Notes under the pieces: generated by a model
What the model saw: only the letters and a program-made list of their open reading frames with translations
Databases searched by the model: none
Told to the model about the DNA's origin: nothing
Program-made: the position numbers and the translations under genes
Origin: Microbacterium halotolerans
GTDB taxonomy: Bacteria; Actinomycetota; Actinomycetes; Actinomycetales; Microbacteriaceae
Length of the DNA stretch: 64,000 bases
Direction: 5' to 3'
Assembly (NCBI RefSeq): GCF_003569805.1
Contig: NZ_QVLP01000018.1
Location: forward strand, 208,024-272,023
Part shown: piece by piece, positions 55,490-62,488 of the stretch
How the letters are laid out: each line of letters begins with the position of its first letter
Numbering within the stretch: the first letter of the stretch is position 1

Positions 55490-56305
55490 ATGAAAGACCT
55501 CCGCGCCTACGGTGCTTACGCGATCGTCACCGGAGCATCTTCCGGTATCGGTCGACAGTTCGCCAGGCAGCTGGCTGCCGCGAGGGTGAACGTCGTCCTG
55601 GTCGCACGCCACAAGGACCGTCTCGAAGAACTCGCCACCGAGATCTCGGACGAGCACGGCATCGAATGCAGGACCGTCGCGTTGGATCTGCTCGCCAACG
55701 GGGCGATCGATCAACTCTCGCAGGAGGTCGCGGGACTTGATGTCGGGATCGTCGTCGCGAACGCTGGCATCTACTACGCCGGGCCCCTCGTGGACAACGA
55801 CCTGGCGGACGAGCTGGACGTCCTCGCCCTCGACGCGGCCGTGCCACTCCAACTCGCGCACCGCTTTGGGCGCGAGTTCGTCCGGCGCCAGCGCGGCGCC
55901 CTCATCCTCGTGTCATCCAGTATCGCGGCCAGCCCGGTGCCGTACGAGGCGAATTACGCAGCGGCCAAAGCGTATGTCCTTTCCCTTGGTCAGGCACTGA
56001 ACTACGAATGGAAGAAGGACGGCGTAGACGTGCTGGTCGTCTCCCCGGGCCCGACCCAGACCGAGGGACTGGACAACGCAGTCGGAATCGACTTCAGCAC
56101 GATGGGCGGAGCCAAAATGGACCCAGCACAGGTTGCGCGCACCGCCCTCGACAGCCTCGGCAAGCGCGCCCACGTCATCCCTGGCTTCAGCAACAACCTT
56201 GCTGACATGGCCGCGAAGTACCTCCTACCGCGGTCGACCTCGGTGCGGATGTACGGACGGATCATCAAGCAGGCGCTCACCGATGACGCCGGCGGTGCCG
56301 CGTGA
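55490..56305 (+). CDS. Short-chain dehydrogenase/reductase
   Basis: A 271-residue SDR with cofactor motif TGASSGIGRQFARQL, NAG at the fourth strand (VVANAGIY) and catalytic Ser/Tyr-x3-Lys in LVSSSIA and NYAAAKAYV. It starts at ATG behind ATAGGACC, about 120 bases after the TetR-controlled promoter, and overlaps the next gene (GTGA). Substrate unknown; TetR-SDR-quinone oxidoreductase sets often handle reactive carbonyls or quinones. Confidence 0.92.
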   Translation: MKDLRAYGAYAIVTGASSGIGRQFARQLAAARVNVVLVARHKDRLEELATEISDEHGIECRTVALDLLANGAIDQLSQEVAGLDVGIVVANAGIYYAGPLVDNDLADELDVLALDAAVPLQLAHRFGREFVRRQRGALILVSSSIAASPVPYEANYAAAKAYVLSLGQALNYEWKKDGVDVLVVSPGPTQTEGLDNAVGIDFSTMGGAKMDPAQVARTALDSLGKRAHVIPGFSNNLADMAAKYLLPRSTSVRMYGRIIKQALTDDAGGAA

Positions 56306-57228
56306 GCCGCGTCGTCTACCGGTCTACCTTCGGCGGTCCGGAGGTGCTTGACGTGCGCGAGATCCCTGACCCACACGCCGGCCCGGGGGAGATCCGTATC
56401 GCGGTTGGCGCGATCGGGTTGAATCCGATGGACTGGCAGATTGCGGCCTCCGTTCGCCATGCGGCGATGTTCGGCATCACCGGCCCGTCCGGTTTCGGCT
56501 GTGACCTCGCTGGCGTTGTGGACGAGGTCGGGCACGGTGTCGCCGGGTTCGCGGAAGGCGACCGCGTCTATGGCGGCGTGCTCGTCGGTGCCGCTGCCGA
56601 TCATGTGGTGCTGCGCGTGCCGCTGGCGCCACCGAACCTGCTTGTGTCCATCCCGGACGGCATTGACGATGCCACCGCCGCAGCCTTGCCGACCCCGGGC
56701 TTGACTGCCCTGGCAGCCATCGAGGCGATCCGACTGGGCCCTGCTGACGTCGCTCTGATCGGCGGGGCTGCCGGAGGCGTGGGCGTCCTCGCCGTCCAGC
56801 TCGCTCGGCTCGCCGGAGCCAAGGTGATCGGTACGGGTGCGCTGGGCACCTTTGACTTCCTGCGACAGATCGGTGCGGTTCCCATCACATACGGCCCCAC
56901 CTTGCCAAGGCGGCTCCGTGAGACCGACACTGGCGGCATCACCGCCGCAATCGACCTTCACGGTTCGGATACCGCCGAGGCTGCCCTCGCTCTTGGCGTT
57001 CCGGCATCGCGCATCGCCACCGTCGCTTCCGAGCGCCGCCTGCCCGGTGTGCATGCCACCGGTGCTTTCGCGGCCGACCCTGCTTCTCTCGGGCGCATGA
57101 CAGAGGCAATCCGCCGAGGTGAGGTGACCGTTCCGATCGCCGCTCGCTTCCCCCTCAGCGAGATCCGGGAGGCTGTCACATTGCAGTCGGCTGGTCACGT
57201 CCACGGGAAGATCATCGTCATGGTGTAG
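56302..57228 (+). CDS. NADP-dependent quinone oxidoreductase-like (MDR family)
   Basis: The 308-residue protein is a zinc-free medium-chain reductase like zeta-crystallin: GLNPMDWQIAA, GFGCDLAGVVDEVGHGV and the Rossmann motif IGGAAGGVGVLAVQLARLAG. The GTG overlaps the SDR stop (GTGA). Quinone or enone reduction is expected. Same operon as the SDR. Confidence 0.92.
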   Translation: MSRVVYRSTFGGPEVLDVREIPDPHAGPGEIRIAVGAIGLNPMDWQIAASVRHAAMFGITGPSGFGCDLAGVVDEVGHGVAGFAEGDRVYGGVLVGAAADHVVLRVPLAPPNLLVSIPDGIDDATAAALPTPGLTALAAIEAIRLGPADVALIGGAAGGVGVLAVQLARLAGAKVIGTGALGTFDFLRQIGAVPITYGPTLPRRLRETDTGGITAAIDLHGSDTAEAALALGVPASRIATVASERRLPGVHATGAFAADPASLGRMTEAIRRGEVTVPIAARFPLSEIREAVTLQSAGHVHGKIIVMV

Positions 57229-57317
57229 CCGTCACCGACTCCAGGAAGAACTCTTGGCGGCTCTTCGGGCTTCAGGCGGGGGCGACGGTGTCGACCGCAC
57301 GATCCTCACCGCGACGC

Positions 57318-58139
57318 TCACCGGGATGCTCGCGACCAGGTTGCGGGCGGCGTGCCGGTGGCGGTGCGGAAGAAGAGTGAGAAGTTGGAAGCGTCGGGGA
57401 AACCAAGTTCCGCGGCGACGCGGGCGGCGGGAAGTCGGTCGTGGACGAGGAGTCGTTTCGCTTCGAGGATGAGTCGTTCCACGAGGTACGCCTTGGCTGT
57501 GCCGCCTGTTGCGCGTTGCACGGCGCGGGTGAGCGTGCGTGGTGCGTATCCGAGTGTCCGAGCGTAGTAGCCCACGTCGTGGTGTACGCGGAAATCCGCC
57601 TCGACACTGGCCCGGAACAGTTCGAACGTGCCGCTCTCCGTCGGCTGCACCGTGCGGGGCGGGTCCAGGAGGGCGATGAGCGCTGACAGCAGGATCTGTG
57701 GCAGCTCCGACGATGCGTCCGCTATCGGGTTTCCGGCTTCAAGGAGCAGGTGCTGACGGGCGGCGTCGATGCTCGGCCACGCGTCGTCTGGGACGGTCCA
57801 GGTGGGGGTGATGTGCGAGGTGGCGGCGACCTCCCGGGTGGCATGCGTGACGGGTGCAGTGGGGACGAACAGCACCAGGGTCCCCGCCAGTTCTGCGATA
57901 TCCCCCCAGCGGTGGACGGCGCCGGCGGCAATCCACACCGCACTGCGTGCCGCAAGCGGACGTGTGTGGAAATCCACGGTGACACGACCACGCCCGGCGT
58001 CGAGAATCGCCAGCACATGGAAGTCGCTCCGCTGCGTCCGGCCGTCGTTGAGCTGCCGGAGTCGCTCGAATGTCAACACTTCAACCGCGGGAGAACCAGT
58101 GCCGGTGGGCTGGTACGTCAGTTGTCGAACATCGTTCAT
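57318..58139 (-). CDS. AraC-family regulator
   Basis: The 273-residue protein has an N-terminal cupin-like sensing region (FHVLAILDAGRGRVTVDFHT) and a C-terminal AraC double helix-turn-helix (GYAPRTLTRAVQRATGGTAK, LGFPDASNFSLFFRTATGTP). ATG 58139 is chosen because the sensing domain begins soon after; sequence further upstream is not conserved-looking. It diverges from the hydrolase gene and probably controls it. Confidence 0.9.
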   Translation of the reverse strand: MNDVRQLTYQPTGTGSPAVEVLTFERLRQLNDGRTQRSDFHVLAILDAGRGRVTVDFHTRPLAARSAVWIAAGAVHRWGDIAELAGTLVLFVPTAPVTHATREVAATSHITPTWTVPDDAWPSIDAARQHLLLEAGNPIADASSELPQILLSALIALLDPPRTVQPTESGTFELFRASVEADFRVHHDVGYYARTLGYAPRTLTRAVQRATGGTAKAYLVERLILEAKRLLVHDRLPAARVAAELGFPDASNFSLFFRTATGTPPATWSRASR

Positions 58140-58248
58140 GAGTCCATTTTCCACCAGATGCAGACGGATCGTGCGAATGCGCTCAGCGATGCTCCTGCGG
58201 TGGAATCGAGTATCGGCGACGGACGTCGTGAAGAAAAGGAGACTCATC

Positions 58249-59025
58249 ATGACCATCGAATCGCAGCAGGCACTGCCCGCCTACGACCACCGTGACGGCA
58301 CGGCTCCAACCCTGGTATTCCTGCACTACTGGGGAGGCTCTGCGCGCACCTGGCAGCCGGTCGTCGACCTGCTTCCTGGGCGGGACACCCTGTGCATCGA
58401 CTTCCGGGGTTGGAACAGGTCGAAGGACCTGCCCGGCCCGTACACGCTGCAGCAACTCGCCGACGACACAGTCGCCATCCTCGCGAACGCGCAGGCGCAG
58501 GAATTCGTCTTGGTCGGCCACTCGATGGGCGGGAAGGTAGCCCAGTTGATTGCTGCGACAGAGCCTGTTGGTCTGCGCGGCATCGTGCTGGTGGGGTCAG
58601 GGCCGGCTAAGCCTGCCGCCGAGATCACCCCCGAGTATCGGGAAGGTCTTTCACATGCCTACGACACGGAAGCGACGGTTGTCGGTGCCCGAGACCACAT
58701 CCTCACGGCCACCTCGCTTTCCGAGCACCACAAGATGCAGGTCCTTGAGGACTCCCGTGCCAGCGCGAGCGATGCCCGCGCCGAGTGGCCGCTCCGGGGC
58801 ATCGCGGAGGACATCAGCGACAGGACGCAGATGGTCGGCGTCCCCGCGCTCGTGATCGCCGGCGAACACGATCAGGTCGAGCCGGTGGCAGTGCTCCGCA
58901 ACAACCTCATGCCGTACCTGTCCAACGCCGAGATGGTGGTCTTTCCGAGCGTGGGACACCTCCTCCCGCTGGAGGCGACTGCGGCACTTGCCGAGGCGAT
59001 CGAGGGCTTCATCGACGCCCGGTGA
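58249..59025 (+). CDS. Alpha/beta hydrolase
   Basis: The 258-residue enzyme has oxyanion region FLHYWGG, nucleophile elbow GHSMGG (Ser near residue 87), acid in AGEHDQVEP and histidine in VGHLLPLE, so the triad is complete. No signal peptide. The ATG follows AAAAGGAGA. Substrate unknown; esterase or lactonase is plausible. Probably activated by the divergent AraC protein. Confidence 0.92.
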   Translation: MTIESQQALPAYDHRDGTAPTLVFLHYWGGSARTWQPVVDLLPGRDTLCIDFRGWNRSKDLPGPYTLQQLADDTVAILANAQAQEFVLVGHSMGGKVAQLIAATEPVGLRGIVLVGSGPAKPAAEITPEYREGLSHAYDTEATVVGARDHILTATSLSEHHKMQVLEDSRASASDARAEWPLRGIAEDISDRTQMVGVPALVIAGEHDQVEPVAVLRNNLMPYLSNAEMVVFPSVGHLLPLEATAALAEAIEGFIDAR

Positions 59026-59046
59026 CCGGTTGAAGGAGGGCACCAG

Positions 59047-59127
59047 ATGCTCGAACTTGCGATGTCCGCAGTCTTGAACGTCCTCTCCCGCGCGCAGCCC
59101 GATCTCCTATTCCTGCTGTGTCCGTGA
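59047..59127 (+). CDS. Possible 26-residue ORF after the hydrolase
   Basis: ATG 59047 has a strong GGAGGG upstream. The product MLELAMSAVLNVLSRAQPDL... is hydrophobic and ends quickly. It may be a real small peptide or the start of a gene truncated by a nearby rearrangement. No homologue is recognised. Confidence 0.25.
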   Translation: MLELAMSAVLNVLSRAQPDLLFLLCP

Positions 59128-59168
59128 CTGAAGACACGATCGTCGTGCGTTCTGCGGGAGTCGGCAGT

Positions 59169-59921
59169 TCACATGTGTCGCCTGTACATGATGGGCTGGG
59201 CGGCAATGGTGTTGGCGGCAAAGTTCGCCAGGACGAACCTGCGGAAGCTCGGCCGCAGCAGCAGGTGCGGCAGGAACGATCTGAAGTTCGGCCAGCTGCA
59301 GTGGTTGATAAGGGTGTAATCGTGGGATGCTTCGGGCAACGGTTGCATGGGGACGGAGTCTGCGAGTGCCGTCGTGCGCTGGAACCAGCCTGCAGTGTAT
59401 TCCCACACAGCGCGGACTGTCTTGGGATCTGCGCTGTGAAAGTAGTTGAACAGGAACACATTTCCAGGGTCATGATCGACGTCGGCGATTCGCGCTGGGC
59501 TGCTTGCGGTGAGCTGATGCATGCGCCGGGCACGCGTATCGAGCGATGTCACCAGCTTCTGCCAAGCCTGATCTGCGCGGACCGCGTCCAGATCTGACAC
59601 GGTACGCGTGCGGACGAGCACGACAACGTCGTAGCGCGCCGGCGCGACTCCGGCGGCCCGCAGCAGTCGTCCGCCTTCTCCTGGTGGCCGCAACGCCGCA
59701 CGGAATGCTGTTGCCTCTATGACGTCGTCTCGGTTGTTGAGGCTCTGCAGCAACGGTTCGACCTGGTCGAGCGCCTCACTCCGTGCCCGCGTCGGGAGTG
59801 GGAACGGTCCTGCCCAGCGGCCGATCTCGATGGCGATGAGAGCGAATCCGTTGTCCGTGGGGGGTTGAAGTCGCGCTGGGGCTGCCCGGTGATCATTGAC
59901 GAACGTGACTTCTGTCTCCAT
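59169..59921 (-). CDS. Conserved protein of unknown function
   Basis: The 250-residue cytoplasmic protein has a beta-alpha pattern with RYDVVVLVRTRTVSDLDAVR, DVDHDPGNVFLFNYFHSAD, AVWEYTAGWFQ and YTLINHCSWPNFRSFLPHLL, ending in FVLANFAANTIAA. This resembles a conserved actinobacterial family of unknown function, possibly with a ferredoxin-like fold. ATG 59921 has AGGAGCGGCA upstream. It diverges from a TetR gene; two operator-like repeats lie between, so it is probably repressed by that TetR. Confidence 0.75.
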   Translation of the reverse strand: METEVTFVNDHRAAPARLQPPTDNGFALIAIEIGRWAGPFPLPTRARSEALDQVEPLLQSLNNRDDVIEATAFRAALRPPGEGGRLLRAAGVAPARYDVVVLVRTRTVSDLDAVRADQAWQKLVTSLDTRARRMHQLTASSPARIADVDHDPGNVFLFNYFHSADPKTVRAVWEYTAGWFQRTTALADSVPMQPLPEASHDYTLINHCSWPNFRSFLPHLLLRPSFRRFVLANFAANTIAAQPIMYRRHM

Positions 59922-59935
59922 TGCCGCTCCTTGTA

Positions 59936-59953
59936 TGTCAACACTTGTTGGCA
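59936..59953. promoter_or_regulatory. TetR-type operator copy 1
   Basis: TGTCAACACTTGTTGGCA contains the palindrome CAACA-CT-TGTTG and lies just upstream of the unknown-function gene. It shares 13 of 18 positions with copy 2. Confidence 0.5.
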
Positions 59954-59979
59954 TCAACACTATGACTGGCCGGCGATGA

Positions 59980-59997
59980 TGTCAACAAGCGTTGGCT
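59980..59997. promoter_or_regulatory. TetR-type operator copy 2
   Basis: TGTCAACAAGCGTTGGCT lies 44 bases after copy 1 and touches the TACACT -10 of the TetR gene, consistent with autorepression. Confidence 0.5.
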
Positions 59998-60010
59998 TAC
60001 ACTTGGGGTC

Positions 60011-60616
60011 ATGCGTAGGTCGTCGACGGAAACCAAAGCCGCGATCCTGGATGCAGCAAAGTTGAGGTTCGCTGCCGACGGATACGATCGGGCCACCATC
60101 CGCGCGATCGCCGCGGATGCCAGCATTGACCCCGCGATGGTGATGCGCTATTTCGGCAACAAGGCAGGCCTGTTCGCCGCGGCCGCCGAGTTCGATCTGG
60201 AACTGCCGGATCTGGCCGAGGTCTCCTCAGACCAGATCGGCGCGGCGATCGTCACCCACTTCCTCGAACGTTGGGAACGCGACGATTCCCTCCTGATCCT
60301 CTTGCGATCAGGAGTCACCGATGACGCGGCGGCAGAACGCATGAGGTCGATCTTCGCCGCTCAGCTCGCGCCGGTCGCTGCTATGGCGAGTCCTGACCCC
60401 ACCCAGGGGATGACCCGGGCCGCGCTGGCGGCCACGCAGATCCTGGGGATGGCGCTGTGTCGCTTTGTGCTCGCCTTCCCTCCCGTCGCGGGCATGTCTC
60501 GAGCTCAGATCGTTGCGTGGCTCGGGCCGACCATTCAGCACTATCTCACCGGCAGCGAACCGATCACTTCTCCGCCAGGTCAGGCCGACGATCCAGGACT
60601 GGATCGGCACGTATGA
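60011..60616 (+). CDS. TetR-family regulator
   Basis: A 201-residue TetR protein: helix-turn-helix ILDAAKLRFAADGYDRATIR and IDPAMVMRYFGNKAGLF, with a C-terminal all-helical domain of the TetR_C type including MALCRFVLAFPP. ATG 60011 lies seven bases after TACACT. It faces the unknown-function gene with shared operators. Confidence 0.92.
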   Translation: MRRSSTETKAAILDAAKLRFAADGYDRATIRAIAADASIDPAMVMRYFGNKAGLFAAAAEFDLELPDLAEVSSDQIGAAIVTHFLERWERDDSLLILLRSGVTDDAAAERMRSIFAAQLAPVAAMASPDPTQGMTRAALAATQILGMALCRFVLAFPPVAGMSRAQIVAWLGPTIQHYLTGSEPITSPPGQADDPGLDRHV

Positions 60617-60700
60617 CCGCGGACATGCCGAGATCTGTGTCTTGGAATCACACTCAGCACCGACGCATCCGAGAACTCGACCTCAGATGCGATGAGCCAC

Positions 60701-60991
60701 CTATGCCGTGCGGATCGTGACGCCCGCCTGTCGCAGCTTCCTGTCGACCGTCTCACGGTGGACACCTAAGCGCCGAGCGAATGGATGCATCGAATCACCG
60801 ACCTGGTAGCACTCGACGGGCAGTCGGATCTGCTCGTCGCTGAGCTTCGGTCGCCGTACTCGGGTTCGATTCGGTTCCCGCTTCAGGGTTGTGCTCCCGC
60901 TTCCGTTCTGGGCCTTGCTCGCCAGATCGATGAGATGAAACACCTGGTCAGCTGATCGTCTGGGGAAGAAATTGCTTCCCAGGATGTCCAC
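60701..60991 (-). CDS. Orphan helix-turn-helix protein of resolvase/invertase C-terminal type
   Basis: A 96-residue protein whose last 50 residues (PKLSDEQIRLPVECYQVGD, FARRLGVHRETVDRKLRQAG) match the C-terminal DNA-binding domain of serine recombinases. No catalytic serine domain is present. The N-terminal SADQVFHLIDLASKAQNG is typical of small stand-alone HTH proteins in Microbacteriaceae rather than a truncated resolvase. The start at GTG 60991 has no clear ribosome-binding site. Confidence 0.6.
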   Translation of the reverse strand: MDILGSNFFPRRSADQVFHLIDLASKAQNGSGSTTLKREPNRTRVRRPKLSDEQIRLPVECYQVGDSMHPFARRLGVHRETVDRKLRQAGVTIRTA

Positions 60992-61007
60992 ACTGTGTTG
61001 AGACAGT

Positions 61008-61043
61008 GAAGAAGAGGCTCCGCTCAGGCCGGGCCTCTTCTTC
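61008..61043 (-). terminator. Terminator after ohr
   Basis: GAAGAAGAGGC and its exact complement flank a 14-base loop, 24 bases past the ohr stop on the minus strand. Confidence 0.6.
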
Positions 61044-61066
61044 GTCTCCGGTCTCTGGCCCGCCGC

Positions 61067-61495
61067 TTACGCCACGGTGGCGTCGATCGTGACCTCGATG
61101 TTGCCGCGGGTGGCGTTCGAGTAGGGGCAGACGGCGTGGGCCGCCTCGACGAGCTGGTCGGCCGTGGCCTGGTCGATGCCGCCGAACTCTGCGTGCAGTG
61201 CAGCGGACAGCCCGAAGCGGCCGTCGCCGATCGATCCGATCCCGACCTCGGCCACGACGGCGGAGTCCGTGAAGCGAACCTTCTGTGCGGCGGCGACTGA
61301 CTTGAGTGCGGAGTGGAAGCACGCGGCCCACCCGGCGGCGAAGAGCTGCTCGGGGTTGGTGGCACCGCCAGGGCCGCCCATCTCGCGGGGGATGGACAGC
61401 TCGACGTCGAGAAGTGCATCATCGGTCGTCGCACGGCCATCTGCTCGGCCGTTCCCGGTTGCGGTGGCGATCGCGGTGTAGAGGTTCTCTGGCAT
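61067..61495 (-). CDS. ohr: Organic hydroperoxide resistance protein (OsmC/Ohr family)
   Basis: The 142-residue thiol peroxidase reduces organic hydroperoxides. Both redox cysteines are present in WAACFHSAL and AVCPYSNATRGN, as in Ohr rather than OsmC. Starts at ATG behind AAAGAG. No MarR-type ohrR is adjacent; the divergent gene is TetR-like and may regulate it. Confidence 0.94.
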   Translation of the reverse strand: MPENLYTAIATATGNGRADGRATTDDALLDVELSIPREMGGPGGATNPEQLFAAGWAACFHSALKSVAAAQKVRFTDSAVVAEVGIGSIGDGRFGLSAALHAEFGGIDQATADQLVEAAHAVCPYSNATRGNIEVTIDATVA

Positions 61496-61673
61496 GGGGT
61501 GCTCTTTCTGTCGGAGGAGCGGATCGGTGAAGGCCGCCCGCTCGGTGGGTGTGTGACCGGCGAGCGAGGTGAGGCAGGGACCAATCGATCCGCGTGCTTG
61601 TTAATGTAGACGAACTAGTGCCCCTACGTCAAACCGCAAGCTCACACCGAGAGCGGTGCAGAATGGAGTCATG

Positions 61674-62330
61674 ATGAGAGAGCCGGATCGCTCCTTCGGC
61701 GCCGCACCGGAACACCCTGGTCGCGGCGGTGAGCGTCGACCCGGCCCGCGCGGGGCGGTGACTCGCGAGCGCATTCTGGGCGCGGCGAGCGAGCTGTTCT
61801 ACTCGCACGGCATCCACGCCACGAGCGCCGATCGGATCATCGAACGCGCCGATGTGACGAAAGTGACGTTCTATCGTCATTTCCGTACGAAGGTCGACGT
61901 CATCGTCGCGTACCTCGAAAGGCAGGCGACCAGGGAGGCCGAGGCGATCACGACCGTTCGCGAATCCGTCGGCTCCGACTGGGACAAAGCGTTCGAACTG
62001 CTGGCACACGGCATCGGTGCGGAGACCTGTCGGCCGGGGTTCCGCGGCTGTTCGTTCATCAACGCGGCCGCCGAGTATCCGGATCCGGCTCATCCGGTGC
62101 GCGTCGTGGTGGATCGCCATCGCGCGTGGTTCGGGGATGAGTTGGCGGACATGGCGAGGCATGCGGGAGCGGATGCTCCGGATCTCGCCGCAGACGAGCT
62201 GATGATGCTGCGCGACGGCGCGATGGTCAACGGGTATCTCTCGGACGCCGCTCGCGTGAGTTCGGCACTCGCGCGAGCGTTCCGTGCGGTGATCGAGTCG
62301 CACGGGGCCGGGCGGAGTCGCTCGGCGTGA
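61674..62330 (+). CDS. TetR-family regulator
   Basis: The 218-residue protein has an Arg/Gly-rich N-terminus, a TetR helix-turn-helix (ILGAASELFYSHGIHATSAD, VTKVTFYRHFRTKVDV) and a C-terminal ligand domain. ATG 61674 has GGAG five bases upstream; ATG 61671 and GTG 61656 are alternatives. Divergent from ohr, so possible control of peroxide defence is inferred. Confidence 0.9.
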   Translation: MREPDRSFGAAPEHPGRGGERRPGPRGAVTRERILGAASELFYSHGIHATSADRIIERADVTKVTFYRHFRTKVDVIVAYLERQATREAEAITTVRESVGSDWDKAFELLAHGIGAETCRPGFRGCSFINAAAEYPDPAHPVRVVVDRHRAWFGDELADMARHAGADAPDLAADELMMLRDGAMVNGYLSDAARVSSALARAFRAVIESHGAGRSRSA

Positions 62331-62375
62331 GGGCGTTGGTGCGTCGTCGCTGGATTGCGCCGCACCGGTTCGGAT

Positions 62376-62405
62376 TTGACATTGATGGGAGCGCTCCCAT
62401 AAGGT
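62376..62405 (+). promoter_or_regulatory. Promoter with CelR/CebR-type operator
   Basis: TTGACA (62376-62381) and TAAGGT (62400-62405) are 18 bases apart. The spacer holds TGGGAGCGCTCCCA (62386-62399), identical to the operator of Thermobifida CelR and Streptomyces CebR, LacI-family repressors released by cellobiose. It controls the surface-protein gene 84 bases downstream. Confidence 0.75.
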
Positions 62406-62488
62406 TGCGCCCGGCGATTCTTCGGTGACCTCATGGTCACCTGTCTGCGCCGCTATCGGGGGATAGCTCACAAGAGCGAAGGGGAAAC

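Noticed and set aside
60701..60991. Active serine recombinase
   Set aside because: Only the C-terminal helix-turn-helix is present; there is no catalytic domain.
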